Shown here: positions 18,276-28,255 of the stretch, in pieces
Layout of the letters: each line of letters starts with the position of its first letter
How positions within the stretch are numbered: the first letter of the stretch is position 1
Assembly (NCBI GenBank): GCA_002256345.1
Contig: NKIY01000002.1
Location: 434,001 to 498,000 of the forward strand
DNA: 64,000 nucleotides
DNA from: Bradyrhizobiaceae bacterium PARB1
GTDB taxonomy: Bacteria; Pseudomonadota; Alphaproteobacteria; Rhizobiales; Xanthobacteraceae
Direction of reading: 5' to 3'
Made by a program: the position numbers and the translations under genes
Notes under the pieces: model-generated
Seen by the model: only the letters and a program-made list of their open reading frames with translations
Told to the model about the DNA's origin: nothing
Database searches by the model: none

Positions 18276-19303
18276 GCGGCAGCACTCCATGCGAAATCGT
18301 CGAAGGCCTCGTTCAAGGCGCGCTGAACGCCGGCCGGGTCTTCGGAGGTGAGGATGGATGCGCGCCAAGCCTTCAGCTTCTCGGCGGGCGCGCTGGCTGT
18401 CGCTGCGGCGGCATCAAGCGCCCAGCCGAGATGTTTTCGCGCGTGGCGAAGGCCAATGCGCAGGCCGTAGTGGCGGCATACATCGTCGTAGAGTGCGCAG
18501 ATGTAAGCGAGTTGCTGCTGCAGCATCGGAGCCGCTTCCGGGACGCCGGTCTCGAGCTGACGTCCGATCTGGCCGGGCAGCCAGGGCTGCCCATAGGCGC
18601 CGCGGCCCATCATGACAGCATCAGCACCGGAGGCTTCCAATGCACTGACGGCCTTGTCGTATGAGGTGATGTCGCCATTGACGACCACGGGCACGCTCAC
18701 GGCGTCTTTCACCGGACGCACGGCATCCCAATTGGCGTCGCCCTTGTAGAACTGGCAGCGCGTGCGGCCATGCACGGTGATGAGCTGCACACCCGCCTCC
18801 TCCGCGCGGCGTGCGAGATCCGGCGCGTTCAGCGAGCGGTCATCCCAGCCCAGCCGCATCTTGAGGGTCACCGGCACTTTCACGGCGGCGATCGTGGCTT
18901 CGATCAGCGTGAGCGCATGATCGAGATCGCGCATCAGCGCTGAACCCGACTGGCCGCCGGTCACGTGCCGGGCCGGGCAGCCCATATTGATATCGATGAT
19001 ATCTGCGCCGCCGCCTTCGGCGATCCGCGCGCCTTCCGCCATCCAATGCGCCTGGCAGCCCGCCAGTTGCACCACATGGGGGCCGATGCCGGTTGCCTCG
19101 CAGCGCAGGACCGACATCGGTCGCCCGTTGGCCAGATCGTCGCTCGCGGTCATTTCCGAGACCACGAGCCCAGCACCAAGTTCGGCTGTCAGACGCCGGA
19201 ACGGCGCGTCGGTCACCCCCGACATCGGCGCAAGGACAACCCGGTTGGCGATTTCAACGTCACCAATCCTGAGTGGCTTGCTGTATCGTGCGTCCGGGGT
19301 CAC
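18272..19303 (-). CDS. dusB: tRNA-dihydrouridine synthase DusB (NifR3)
   Basis: FMN enzyme that reduces uridine to dihydrouridine in tRNA, 343 residues. [15 protein letters not shown] near the N-terminus, [21 protein letters not shown] with the catalytic Cys, the [14 protein letters not shown] motif and [11 protein letters not shown] are all conserved. Start codon GTG at 19301-19303. First gene of the dusB-ntrB-ntrC operon known as nifR3-ntrB-ntrC in related bacteria; it overlaps ntrB by 4 bp. An NtrC-type box lies 56 bp upstream. Confidence 0.96.
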   Translation of the reverse strand: MTPDARYSKPLRIGDVEIANRVVLAPMSGVTDAPFRRLTAELGAGLVVSEMTASDDLANGRPMSVLRCEATGIGPHVVQLAGCQAHWMAEGARIAEGGGADIIDINMGCPARHVTGGQSGSALMRDLDHALTLIEATIAAVKVPVTLKMRLGWDDRSLNAPDLARRAEEAGVQLITVHGRTRCQFYKGDANWDAVRPVKDAVSVPVVVNGDITSYDKAVSALEASGADAVMMGRGAYGQPWLPGQIGRQLETGVPEAAPMLQQQLAYICALYDDVCRHYGLRIGLRHARKHLGWALDAAAATASAPAEKLKAWRASILTSEDPAGVQRALNEAFDDFAWSAAA

Positions 19304-19358
19304 AGACCTGCTCGTCCTGCTCTCATCCGCGGCACTGCGGAGACTGGGCGCAGTATGC

Positions 19359-19373
19359 GCACATTTGTTGTGC
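19359..19373. promoter_or_regulatory. Putative NtrC-binding site upstream of dusB-ntrBC
   Basis: GCAC-ATTTGTT-GTGC has the GCAC-N7-GTGC geometry of the enterobacterial NtrC box (TGCACC-N5-GGTGCA). It is in the 232-bp divergent gap between dusB and ispDF, so autoregulation of the operon by NtrC is plausible. The same gap holds GTGCAGCAATGCAC, symmetrical in the opposite sense, at about 19425-19438. Confidence 0.5.
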
Positions 19374-19535
19374 AGTCAATGTTCATGCCTACACATTAGC
19401 CAAGCGCATCCATTTTGCAAGTGCAGTGCAGCAATGCACGGATAAGCGTCAGGCGCGTGTAATCCTACTGCTTTTTGATGTGGCCGTGCTAAGGGCTGTG
19501 CGACCGAACGCTTACCTCTTAATCACCTGAGCCTG

Positions 19536-20717
19536 ATGACAAAATCACTGAAGACCGCCGCCATCGTCGTCGCTGCCGGCCGTGGCCTGCGTGCCGGCGG
19601 TGGCGGGCCGAAGCAATATCGCATGATCGGCGGCCGTCCGGTGATTGCCCGCGCCATGGAGCCGTTTTGCGAGCATCCGCAGGTGTTTGCGGTGCAACCC
19701 ATTACCAATCCGGACGACGTCGCCCTGTTCAATGAGGCAGTCGCCGGGCTACGGTATCAGGCTCCCGCCAATGGCGGAGCCACCCGTCAGGCTTCGGTTC
19801 ATGCCGGCCTCGAGGCCTTGGCCGATCAGGCGCCGGACATCGTCCTGATTCACGACGCCGCCCGCCCCTTCGTGTCCCCCGCCGTGATCGAGCGCGCCAT
19901 CGCAGCTGCGCAGGTCACGGGCGCTGCCGTGCCGACGGCACCGGTCGTCGATACGATCAAGGTGGTCAATGACAAGGGTCATGTGGAGGCGACGCCCGGA
20001 CGGGCAACGCTGCGTATCGCACAGACGCCGCAGGCCTTTCGTTTCGACGTCATCCTCGCGGCGCATCGTCGTGCCGCAGCCGAGGGACGTGATGATTTCA
20101 CCGACGATGCCGCGCTCGCCGAATGGGCGGGATTGACCGTGGCGACTTTTGAAGGCGATCCTGCAAATATGAAGCTGACGACTCCTGAAGACTTTTCCCG
20201 CGAAGAAGCCCGCCTCGCCGCCTCGCTTGGCGATATCCGCATGGGCACGGGCTATGACGTGCATGCTTTCGGCGACGGCGATCACCTGATGATCTGCGGC
20301 GTTCGTGTGCCGCATACGCGCGGCTTCCTCGCTCATTCGGACGGCGATGTCGGCCTGCATGCGCTGGTGGATGCGATTCTCGGTGCATTGGCGGACGGTG
20401 ATATCGGTTCGCACTTCCCGCCAAGTGATCCACAGTGGAAGGGCGCGGCCTCCGACAAGTTTCTGGAATATGCCGTCGGCCGCGTCACAGCGCGCGGCGG
20501 CAAGATCGCCAATCTCGAAGTGACGCTGATCTGCGAGCGCCCGAAGATCGGGCCGCTGCGCGATACGATGCGCACGCGCATCAGCGAGATTTCCGGCGTG
20601 CCGGTGTCGCGCGTTGCCGTGAAGGCGACGACCAGCGAGAGGCTCGGCTTCACTGGCCGCGAGGAAGGCATTGCCGCAACCGCGGCGGCGACGATCCGTT
20701 TACCCTGGGTGGACTGA
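19536..20717 (+). CDS. ispDF: Bifunctional IspD/IspF of the MEP isoprenoid pathway
   Basis: 393-residue fusion. Residues 1 to about 225 are IspD (2-C-methyl-D-erythritol 4-phosphate cytidylyltransferase), with [21 protein letters not shown] and DAARPFVSP. From about residue 232 it is IspF (MECDP synthase): GTGYDVHAF with zinc-binding Asp and His, [22 protein letters not shown], and [11 protein letters not shown]. The fusion is usual in alphaproteobacteria. Single base between its stop and the next gene. Confidence 0.98.
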   Translation: MTKSLKTAAIVVAAGRGLRAGGGGPKQYRMIGGRPVIARAMEPFCEHPQVFAVQPITNPDDVALFNEAVAGLRYQAPANGGATRQASVHAGLEALADQAPDIVLIHDAARPFVSPAVIERAIAAAQVTGAAVPTAPVVDTIKVVNDKGHVEATPGRATLRIAQTPQAFRFDVILAAHRRAAAEGRDDFTDDAALAEWAGLTVATFEGDPANMKLTTPEDFSREEARLAASLGDIRMGTGYDVHAFGDGDHLMICGVRVPHTRGFLAHSDGDVGLHALVDAILGALADGDIGSHFPPSDPQWKGAASDKFLEYAVGRVTARGGKIANLEVTLICERPKIGPLRDTMRTRISEISGVPVSRVAVKATTSERLGFTGREEGIAATAAATIRLPWVD

Positions 20718-20718
20718 C

Positions 20719-21339
20719 ATGGCTGGCAGCGACGCACGAGCCCTCTCCCGCGCGCTGCTCGATCTTTGCCGCAGCCGCAAACTGACCATTGCGACGGCGG
20801 AATCCTGCACCGGCGGCCTTGTCGCCGGCGCACTGACGGAAATCCCCGGCTCGTCCGATGTGATCGATCGCGGCTTCGTCACTTACTCGAACGACGCCAA
20901 GCGCAAGATGCTCGGCGTGAAGTCGACGACGCTGGAGAGTTTTGGCGCGGTGAGCAAGGAGACCGCCATCCAGATGGCGGTCGGCGCGCTGGAAGAAGCC
21001 GACGTGGATCTCGCGGTGTCGATCACCGGCATCGCCGGTCCCGGCGGTGCGACGCCTGGCAAGCCTGTCGGCCTTGTGCATTTTGCCGTCGCCGCGCGTG
21101 ACGGACGGATCGCTAGCAAGGAATGCCGCTTCGGCGCCATCGGCCGCAGCGCGGTGCGTCAGCGCTCGGTGCTGGAAGCGCTGCGGATGCTCATGGAATT
21201 CGCGCGTGGCCCGCAAGAGCCTGCGAAGAAGCGAAAATTGACAAGCACCGTGCGGTCGCGCGTGGCGCGATCGCCGCGCAGGAAAGCCGCAACACGGCCC
21301 GTAACCAAGCCGGTCGCGCCGAAGCCGAAAGCGGAGTGA
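20719..21339 (+). CDS. CinA C-terminal-domain nicotinamide-nucleotide amidohydrolase (PncC-like)
   Basis: 206 residues. The CinA C-terminal domain spans about residues 10-165: TIATAESCTGGLVAGALTEI, YSNDAKRKMLGV, and ITGIAGPGGATPGKPVGLV. It deamidates nicotinamide mononucleotide in NAD recycling (family knowledge). No N-terminal COG1058 domain is present. The C-terminal 35-40 residues are a basic Lys/Arg/Pro/Ala tail (PRRKAATRPVTKPVAPKPKA) not part of the fold. The ATG at 20719 is one base after the ispDF stop, so translation is probably coupled. Confidence 0.92.
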   Translation: MAGSDARALSRALLDLCRSRKLTIATAESCTGGLVAGALTEIPGSSDVIDRGFVTYSNDAKRKMLGVKSTTLESFGAVSKETAIQMAVGALEEADVDLAVSITGIAGPGGATPGKPVGLVHFAVAARDGRIASKECRFGAIGRSAVRQRSVLEALRMLMEFARGPQEPAKKRKLTSTVRSRVARSPRRKAATRPVTKPVAPKPKAE

Positions 21340-21349
21340 TCCAACTCTA

Positions 21350-21484
21350 CCCTCATCCCGAGGAGCCGCGTAGCGGCGTCTCGAAGGATTGCCACAGGCT
21401 GGGAGCCAGACCAATTCATGGTTCGAGACGGCGTGTCCAGCGGCGCAATTGCGCCGCTAGGCCTCCTCACCATGAGGGACGGAG
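21350..21484. repeat. Composite palindromic repeat (family A), full copy between cinA-like and ratA-like genes
   Basis: Left half CCTCATCCCGAGGAGCCGCG...GTCTCGAAGGATTGCC (21350-21393), right half with perfect palindrome AGCGGCGCAATTGCGCCGCT (21439-21458), then GGCCTCCTCACCATGAGGGA. Lies between two convergent genes and touches the ratA stop codon. Confidence 0.87.
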
Positions 21485-21946
21485 TTAGGCGCGCTGCGCC
21501 CGGTACACTTCGTCCGCACGTTTCTCGAATGCCCCCGCAAAACGCTGGAATGCGGCATCGAACATCGTGCCCATCAGCATCGCGAGCATGCGGCTCTTGA
21601 ATTCGTAATTGATGAAGAAGCCGACATCGCACTCAGCCTCGCCCTTCGGCTCGAAGGTCCAGCGGTTCTCGAGATTGCTGAACGGACCGCGCAGATATTC
21701 CACGAGGATTTTCAGATTGGCGCGGTCGAGCGTCACCTTGCTCGTAAAGCTCTCCTGCACCAGCTTGAACGAGACCGTCATGTCAGCGACGATGATCTCC
21801 GTACCATCCTCATTCTGCGTCCGCTGACGGATTTTCAGCACCTTGCAGAGCGGCACGAATTCCGGATAGCGCTCGACATCGGCGACCAGATCGAACATCT
21901 GCGAAGCGGCGTGGCGCACGCGGCGCTTGTTGGCAAATCTGGGCAT
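21485..21946 (-). CDS. RatA-like / Coq10-type START-domain protein
   Basis: 153 residues of the polyketide-cyclase/START fold. Hallmarks are QMFDLVADVERYPEFVPLCK near the N-terminus, VADMTVSFKLVQESFTSKV, and FFINYEFKSRMLAMLMG near the end. In mitochondria and alphaproteobacteria this family (Coq10) binds ubiquinone and helps respiration; the E. coli homologue RatA was described as inhibiting 70S assembly. The Coq10-like role is more likely here. ATG at 21946 preferred over the preceding TTG. Lies 11 bp after lipA in the same direction. Confidence 0.88.
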   Translation of the reverse strand: MPRFANKRRVRHAASQMFDLVADVERYPEFVPLCKVLKIRQRTQNEDGTEIIVADMTVSFKLVQESFTSKVTLDRANLKILVEYLRGPFSNLENRWTFEPKGEAECDVGFFINYEFKSRMLAMLMGTMFDAAFQRFAGAFEKRADEVYRAQRA

Positions 21947-21957
21947 CAATACGTCTC

Positions 21958-22917
21958 TTAGCGCTGTGCGGCTTCGCGCGCAGCCTTCAGCTTGGCAAAA
22001 TCCTCGCCAGCATGATGCGACGAGCGTGTCAGCGGGCTCGCAGACACCATCAGAAAGCCCTTGGTATAGGCGACCTTCTCATAGCCAGCGAATTCATCCG
22101 GCGTGACATAGCGCGACACGACGTGATGCTTGCGGGTCGGCTGCAGATATTGCCCGATGGTGAGAAAGTCGATCTCGGCGGAGCGCATGTCATCCATCAC
22201 CTGCAGCACTTCGGGCCGCTCCTCGCCAAGACCGACCATGATCCCGGACTTGGTGAAGATGGTGGGATCGAGCTCCTTGACCCGCTGCAGCAGGCGCAAC
22301 GAATGGAAGTAGCGCGCGCCGGGACGGACGCTGAGATAGCGCGACGGTACGGTTTCGAGATTGTGGTTGAACACGTCAGGCTTCGCGGCGACCACGACTT
22401 CGAGGGCGCCGGGCTTGCGCAGGAAATCCGGCGTCAGGATTTCGATGGTGGTGGTCGGGCATGCCGCGCGGATGGCGCGGATGACCTGGGCAAAATGTTC
22501 GGCGCCGCCATCGGCGAGATCGTCGCGATCCACCGAGGTAATGACCACGTGTTCAAGCCCGAGCTTGCGCACGGCCTCGGCGACGTGCGCCGGCTCGTTG
22601 GCGTCGAGCGCGTTTGGCATGCCGGTCTTGACGTTGCAGAAGGCACAGGCGCGGGTGCAGGTGTCACCCATGATCATGAAAGTGGCGTGCTTCTTCTGCC
22701 AGCATTCGCCGATATTCGGGCAGCCGGCTTCCTCACACACGGTAACGAGACCGTTTTCCTTGACGATCTTGCGGGTGTCGCTGTAGCCGCGGCTGGTCGG
22801 CGCACGAACGCGGATCCAGTCCGGCTTCTGCGGCGAAAAATTGTCGGGCCGATTCACCTTTTCAGGGTGACGGGGACGAATCTGCGATGATGATACGGTA
22901 TCGAGGACGGTGACCAT
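21958..22917 (-). CDS. lipA: Lipoyl synthase LipA
   Basis: Radical-SAM enzyme inserting two sulfurs into protein-bound octanoyl groups, 319 residues. The auxiliary cluster motif is [13 protein letters not shown] (C-x4-C-x5-C), and the radical-SAM CTRACAFC (C-x3-C-x2-C) follows. [19 protein letters not shown] and the C-terminal [10 protein letters not shown] are conserved. Likely first gene of a lipA-ratA unit, divergent from the DNA glycosylase gene. Confidence 0.98.
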   Translation of the reverse strand: MVTVLDTVSSSQIRPRHPEKVNRPDNFSPQKPDWIRVRAPTSRGYSDTRKIVKENGLVTVCEEAGCPNIGECWQKKHATFMIMGDTCTRACAFCNVKTGMPNALDANEPAHVAEAVRKLGLEHVVITSVDRDDLADGGAEHFAQVIRAIRAACPTTTIEILTPDFLRKPGALEVVVAAKPDVFNHNLETVPSRYLSVRPGARYFHSLRLLQRVKELDPTIFTKSGIMVGLGEERPEVLQVMDDMRSAEIDFLTIGQYLQPTRKHHVVSRYVTPDEFAGYEKVAYTKGFLMVSASPLTRSSHHAGEDFAKLKAAREAAQR

Positions 22918-23007
22918 GAATTGTCCGTTCTGTGCAATGCCCTAGGTAATCCGCCGAACGCCCGCCCGCAACCCGCCGTTTCCCCCGCTCCCGGCCTGTC
23001 TCCCAGA

Positions 23008-23601
23008 ATGACTGAAAAACCGCAAAAACTCGGCAAAGCGCTGAATCGCAAATTCTTCGACCGCAGCGTCCATGATGTCGCGCCGGAACTGATCGGGGCG
23101 ACCCTGCTTGTGGACGGCGTTGGCGGCGAGATCGTGGAGGTGGAGGCCTATCATCACACCGAGCCGGCGGCGCATTCGTATAACGGCGCGACGCCGCGGA
23201 ACCGGATCATGTTTGGGCCGGCCGGCTATGCCTATGTGTACCGCTCGTACGGCATCCACTGGTGCGTGAATTTTGTTTGCGAGGGCGAAGGCTCGGCGAG
23301 CGCCGTGCTGATCCGGGCATTGCGGCCAACCTTCGGTCTGGCCGAGATGCGGCAGCGGCGCGGACTGGAAGACGAGCGGATGCTGTGCTCCGGGCCTGGC
23401 AAGTTGTGTCAGGCGCTCGGGATCAGCATCGCACATAACGGACTGGCGCTCGACAAGCCGCCAATCGCAATTCACGCGCGGACGGCGGTGCCGAATGTGG
23501 TGGCCGGGATCAGGATCGGAATCACGAAGGCCGTGGAATTACCGTGGCGCTATGGCGAGCGGGGATCGAAGTATTTGAGCAAGCCATTTGCGAAAATGTA
23601 G
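23008..23601 (+). CDS. 3-methyladenine DNA glycosylase (AAG/Mpg family)
   Basis: About 197 residues. The catalytic Glu is in [19 protein letters not shown], with [27 protein letters not shown] forming the substrate pocket and [12 protein letters not shown] near the end. Excises alkylated purines. The ATG at 23008 gives the family's usual length; a TTG 29 codons earlier is possible but the added Pro-rich residues are not conserved. Single gene, divergent from lipA. Confidence 0.94.
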   Translation: MTEKPQKLGKALNRKFFDRSVHDVAPELIGATLLVDGVGGEIVEVEAYHHTEPAAHSYNGATPRNRIMFGPAGYAYVYRSYGIHWCVNFVCEGEGSASAVLIRALRPTFGLAEMRQRRGLEDERMLCSGPGKLCQALGISIAHNGLALDKPPIAIHARTAVPNVVAGIRIGITKAVELPWRYGERGSKYLSKPFAKM

Positions 23602-23664
23602 GCGGGTAAAGTCGCGAAGCGCGCCGCCTGCACCACGAATGTCCGCGCCTACCACGCACAATAA

Positions 23665-25077
23665 TTACTTCCCCGAAGGCGTCCTCAGGCCGTGCCACGC
23701 ATCGCGGACCTGATGATAGTGCACCTCCGGCAGATAGTCGGGGGTGTTCAGGGCAAGGGTTCGAACATCCAGCCCGCCAACGGCACCGAGCAGCGTATAT
23801 GACGCGATGATGCGATCGCGCAGCGCGCCGATCAGCCTGGCCCTGGCCTGGATCAGATCCTGTTGCGCATTGAGGACATCGACGGTGGTGCGCTGGCCGC
23901 CCTGCGCTTCTCGCTGCACGCCCAGCAAGGCAACACCGGCGGCCTTCACCTCCGCCTCGGCCGCGGTCACCGCGATCTTGCTGCCTTCGTGCGAGACCCA
24001 GGCGCCGATGGCCGCAGAGCGCGCCTGATTGCGAACCTGTTCGAGCACCTGACGGCTCTGCGTCGCCAACTCCTTGGCTTGCCGTGTCTGGGCTGCGGCA
24101 AGTCCGCCATCATAAAGCGGCACAGAGGCCTGACCGATAATGGAGGCCTGATCGGTCCCGTAAGTCCCGAGCGTGGAATCCGACTGCATCGAACGGCTTG
24201 CACCAGCCTGCACGGTGACTGTCGGATACAAACTGCTCTCGGCGACGCTAATGGTTGTCGTCGCCGTATCGACATCGAAGCGGGCGGCAAGCACGGCGGG
24301 ATTTGCCGCCGTGGCCTGTGCGACCGCATTGTCACGGCTGGTCGGCAGCAGACGATCGATCGGCTCCGCCGGGGCGAGCCGGGAAGGCGCAACACCGATC
24401 ACCTGCAGATAGGTCGCCTGATTGATGGCGAGACTGACCTCCGCGGCATTGAGATCTGCCTGCCCGCGCGCCAATCGCGCCTCGGCCTGCGCCGTGTCGG
24501 TCGGCGTCACATCGCCGGAGGCAAGGCGCTTTCGCGCAACGTCCAGCGTCTCGCGCAAGGCGGCCACGTTGGCGCGCTGGGCATCGAGCAGAGACGTGCT
24601 TGCCAGTACGTTCGTATAGGCAGTGACGGCATCGAGCAGCACCCCCTGCCCGACATTCCGCAACGCCTCACGGCCGCTCTTCACCTGGAACTCAGCAACG
24701 CGAACGCTGCTCGACGTCTTGAAGCCGTTGAACAGCGTCTGGGTGACCGTCACACCGATCGTCCACGGCTTGAGCGTTGCGCTCTGCACCGTATTGTCCG
24801 GCAGGAGATTGCGGACAGCTTGCAGACCGACACCTAGGGTCGCCGCTATTTGCGGGCGATAGCCGGACATCGCCTGCGGCACATTCTCATCGGTCGCCCG
24901 CTGCCGCGCCCGATCTGCATTGAGCTGCGGGTTGGACTGATACGCCTTGACCAACGCGTCGTTGAGCGTTTCGGCCTGCACGGCCAGACAAGAGAATGTC
25001 AGTGCCGTGACTGCACCTAGTGCATGTCGGCATACCGACAAGCGCCATCGCGCCGGACAAATCCGCTTGGTCATCAT
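23665..25077 (-). CDS. TolC-family outer membrane efflux protein
   Basis: 470 residues with a signal peptide (ALGAVTALTFSCLAVQAETL). Two outer-membrane-efflux repeats: the TLNDALVKAYQSNPQLNADRA start, an internal PTDTAQAEARLARGQADLNAAE, and a second-half SLYPTVTVQAGASRS and TTVDVLNAQQDLIQARARL. Forms the outer-membrane channel of a tripartite system. It follows the RND pump by 19 bp and is the last gene of the membrane-fusion-protein / pump / TolC operon. Confidence 0.94.
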   Translation of the reverse strand: MMTKRICPARWRLSVCRHALGAVTALTFSCLAVQAETLNDALVKAYQSNPQLNADRARQRATDENVPQAMSGYRPQIAATLGVGLQAVRNLLPDNTVQSATLKPWTIGVTVTQTLFNGFKTSSSVRVAEFQVKSGREALRNVGQGVLLDAVTAYTNVLASTSLLDAQRANVAALRETLDVARKRLASGDVTPTDTAQAEARLARGQADLNAAEVSLAINQATYLQVIGVAPSRLAPAEPIDRLLPTSRDNAVAQATAANPAVLAARFDVDTATTTISVAESSLYPTVTVQAGASRSMQSDSTLGTYGTDQASIIGQASVPLYDGGLAAAQTRQAKELATQSRQVLEQVRNQARSAAIGAWVSHEGSKIAVTAAEAEVKAAGVALLGVQREAQGGQRTTVDVLNAQQDLIQARARLIGALRDRIIASYTLLGAVGGLDVRTLALNTPDYLPEVHYHQVRDAWHGLRTPSGK

Positions 25078-25096
25078 GCCGCCCCCGACTTCCCGA

Positions 25097-28000
25097 TTAT
25101 TCTGCCGGAACGGCGTTCATATCCGGCGCCGCCGCGCGCTCGCGCCGCGAGAACATGCCGATCAACACCGGCAGGACCAGCAACACCAGCACCGGCGCCA
25201 GCACGATGCCGCCGACCACCACCAGCGCCAGCGGCCGCTGCACCTGCGATCCGATTTCGGTCGAGAACGCAGCCGGCAGCAGACCGACACAGGCCGCAAT
25301 ACAGGTCATCATGACCGGCCGGAACCGCGAGTGGCAGGCTTCCGCCAGCGCAGCCATGCGCGCCATGCCGGCGTCGATCTGCTCGTTGTAATAGGATAGC
25401 AGGATGATGCCCTCCATCACCGAAATGCCGAACAGTGCGATGAATCCGATCGCGGCGGAGACACTGAACGGTGTGCCGGTCAGCGCGAGTGTGAAGATGC
25501 CGCCGACCATCGCCATCGGAATGACGCTGAGTGCGAGGCACATGTCGCGGAACGAGGCGAAGTGGAAATAGAGGATAACGCTGATCAGGAGGATGGTGAT
25601 CGGCACGATCACCTTCAGTCGCGCGATGGCATCCTGCAGATTACCGAACTCGCCAACCCACTCCAGGCGGTAGCCCGGTGGCAACGTCACCTCCTCCGCG
25701 ATCTTCCTCTGCGCCTCGAGCACCGTGCTGCCGAGGTCGCGGCCGCGCACGCTGAACTTGATCGGCAAATAGCGTTGCTGCTGTTCGCGATAGATGAATG
25801 AGGCGCCCGCCACCAGCTTGACGCTGGCAACTTCCTTCAGCGGAATCTGCACCACCGATGAGCCGTTGCTAACCCCGATCGTGAGGCGTTCGATGGCGCC
25901 CACGCTCTGGCGATAGGGCGATGCGAGGCGAACCATGATCGGGAAGTGTCGATCGCTTCCATCCTCATAAACTTCGCCGGCCGCTTGCCCGCCGATGGCG
26001 GCCTGCACGGCGGAATTGATATCACCCGGCGCAAGGCCGTAACGGCCTGCGGCGTTGCGATCCACATCGATGCGGATGGTCGGTTGCCCGACCGAGTTGA
26101 ACACCGCAAGATCGGTGACGCCGGGCACCGTCTGCATCACAGCCTTGATCTTGGCCGCCGTCTTCGTGAGAGAATCGAGATCGGGACCGAACAGCTTGAT
26201 CGAGTTCTCTCCCTTCACGCCTGACACGGATTCCTGGACGTTGTCCTGGATGTATTGGGAGAAATTGAATTCGATGCCCGGAAACTCACTGCTCAGACGT
26301 TTGGAGAGTTCGCTGGTCAGCATCTCCTTGTCGACATCCTTGCGCCACTCGCTGCGCGGGCGCAGCGGCACGAAGAACTCTGCGTTGAAGAAGCCGGTCG
26401 CGTCGGTGCCGTCGTCGGGCCGCCCCTGCTGCGACACCACCGTCTCGACTTCGGGATAATCCTTGATCAGTTTTCTGATCTGATTGACGTATTTGTTGCC
26501 TTCATCGAGCGAGATCGACGGCGGCATGGAGGCGCGCACCCACATATTGCCCTCCTCCAGACGCGGCAGGAACTCGAGGCCAAGCGAGCGCGCCATCAAC
26601 AGAGATCCGAGCACCAGCACACCGGCAACCGCCAGCGTTGCACGGCGGCGGTCAAGCGCAAGCTTGAGCATCGGCTCATAGATCCGGCGCAGCCAGCGCA
26701 CCACAACGGTCTCGACCTCCTTGACACGCTCCGGCAGCAGCACCGCGCTCAGGGCCGGCGACACCGTGAGCGTCGCCAGCAGGCCGCCGGTGAGCGCATA
26801 AGCATAGGTCTTGGCCATCGGTCCGAAGATGTGGCCCTCGACGCCACTGAGCGTGAACAGCGGCAGGAAGCCGACGATGATGATCAGCGCCGAAAAGAAG
26901 ATCGCGCTATTCACCTGCGTCGCGGCATCGAAGATCACCGCCAGCTTGCCCTTGAAACCGCGGCGCCTTCCTTCCTGATCGGTCGCGCCCGCATGACCGG
27001 CGAGATGTCTGAATATGTTCTCCACCATGATGACGGTGGCATCGACGATCAGGCCGAAGTCGATGGCGCCGATCGACAGGAGATTGGCGGATTCGCCGCG
27101 TATCACAAGGATTCCGATGGCGAAAAACAGCGCAAACGGAATCGTCGCGGCGACGATCATGGCGCTGCGCAGATCGCCCAGGAACATCCACTGCACGAAG
27201 AACACGAGCAGGATGCCGAAAGCGAGATTGTGCAGAACCGTGTGCGTGGTCGCCTGGATCAGATCGCTGCGGTCATAGATGCGCTCGATGCGGACGCCCG
27301 GCGGCAGGATGCCGCTGGCATTGATATTGGCGACCTCCGCCTCGACACGCCGGATGGTCGGCAAGCTCTGCTGCCCGCGCCGCATCAGCACGATCCCCTG
27401 CACAATATCGTCGTCACTGTCCTTGCCGGCGATGCCGAGCCGCGGCTTGGCCCCGATCGAAACCTCGGCGATGTCGCTGACGCGAATGGGGTTGCCGTTC
27501 GATGAGGACAGCATGGTGTCGCGCACTTCCTCGATGGTGCGGATCAGGCCGACGCCGCGAACCACGGCGGATTGCGGACCGATATCGACGGTGTTGCCGC
27601 CGACATTGATATTGCTGTTGTTGAGCACCGTGATGACCTGCGGCAGCGTGAGACCCGCAGCGTTCAGCTTGTTGAGATCGACATTGACGTCGAACGTCTT
27701 GCTCTTGCCGCCCCAGCCGGTGACGTCGATCACGCCGGGCACCGAGCGGAACCGGCGCGCGATCACCCATTCCTGCAGGGTCTTCAGATCCATCACGCCA
27801 TAATTGGCGGGCCCCACCACGCGATAACGGAAAATCTCGCCGATGGGGCTGGTCGGGGAGATCGTCGGCTGCGCACCGTTCGGCAGCGGCGGCAGCTGGC
27901 TGAGGCGATTGAGCACCTTCTGCTCCGCCTCCTCATAGGTGAAGTCATAGGTGAACTGCAGCTTCACGTCGGACAGGCCGAACAGCGAGATCGTCCGCAT

Positions 28001-28240
28001 CGTCTTGAGATTCGGAACGGAAGACACCGCCTGCTCGATCGGGATCGTGATGTAGCGCTCGATCTCCTCGGCCGATTGCCCCGGGCTCTGGGTGACGATG
28101 TCCACCAGCGGCGGCACCGGATCCGGATAGGATTCGATGTTGAGCTTCATGAACGCGATCACGCCCGCGCCGAGCGACAGCACGAACAGGACGACAACAA
28201 GCACGCGGAATTTGAGTGCAAACTCGACAATAGCGGTCAT
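25097..28240 (-). CDS. RND efflux pump inner-membrane protein, heavy-metal (CzcA/HME) type
   Basis: 1047 residues, full length for the family: twelve membrane segments and two large periplasmic loops. The proton-relay helix reads GAIDFGLIVDATVIMVENIF, the DFG-x2-VD-x3-x-VEN pattern that marks cation-exporting (CzcA-type) pumps rather than drug pumps. Other landmarks are the N-terminal ALKFRVLVVVLFVLSLGAGV and the SYPDPVPPLVDIVTQSPGQSA segment. Probably exports a divalent metal cation (inference). 15 bp after the fusion-protein gene, 19 bp before the TolC-like gene. Confidence 0.94.
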   Translation of the reverse strand: MTAIVEFALKFRVLVVVLFVLSLGAGVIAFMKLNIESYPDPVPPLVDIVTQSPGQSAEEIERYITIPIEQAVSSVPNLKTMRTISLFGLSDVKLQFTYDFTYEEAEQKVLNRLSQLPPLPNGAQPTISPTSPIGEIFRYRVVGPANYGVMDLKTLQEWVIARRFRSVPGVIDVTGWGGKSKTFDVNVDLNKLNAAGLTLPQVITVLNNSNINVGGNTVDIGPQSAVVRGVGLIRTIEEVRDTMLSSSNGNPIRVSDIAEVSIGAKPRLGIAGKDSDDDIVQGIVLMRRGQQSLPTIRRVEAEVANINASGILPPGVRIERIYDRSDLIQATTHTVLHNLAFGILLVFFVQWMFLGDLRSAMIVAATIPFALFFAIGILVIRGESANLLSIGAIDFGLIVDATVIMVENIFRHLAGHAGATDQEGRRRGFKGKLAVIFDAATQVNSAIFFSALIIIVGFLPLFTLSGVEGHIFGPMAKTYAYALTGGLLATLTVSPALSAVLLPERVKEVETVVVRWLRRIYEPMLKLALDRRRATLAVAGVLVLGSLLMARSLGLEFLPRLEEGNMWVRASMPPSISLDEGNKYVNQIRKLIKDYPEVETVVSQQGRPDDGTDATGFFNAEFFVPLRPRSEWRKDVDKEMLTSELSKRLSSEFPGIEFNFSQYIQDNVQESVSGVKGENSIKLFGPDLDSLTKTAAKIKAVMQTVPGVTDLAVFNSVGQPTIRIDVDRNAAGRYGLAPGDINSAVQAAIGGQAAGEVYEDGSDRHFPIMVRLASPYRQSVGAIERLTIGVSNGSSVVQIPLKEVASVKLVAGASFIYREQQQRYLPIKFSVRGRDLGSTVLEAQRKIAEEVTLPPGYRLEWVGEFGNLQDAIARLKVIVPITILLISVILYFHFASFRDMCLALSVIPMAMVGGIFTLALTGTPFSVSAAIGFIALFGISVMEGIILLSYYNEQIDAGMARMAALAEACHSRFRPVMMTCIAACVGLLPAAFSTEIGSQVQRPLALVVVGGIVLAPVLVLLVLPVLIGMFSRRERAAAPDMNAVPAE

Positions 28241-28255
28241 GGCAATATCTCGAAC

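Noticed and set aside
26255-27505. 416-codon plus-strand frame
   Set aside because: Antisense to the RND pump; His/Arg/Asp-rich composition typical of shadow frames.
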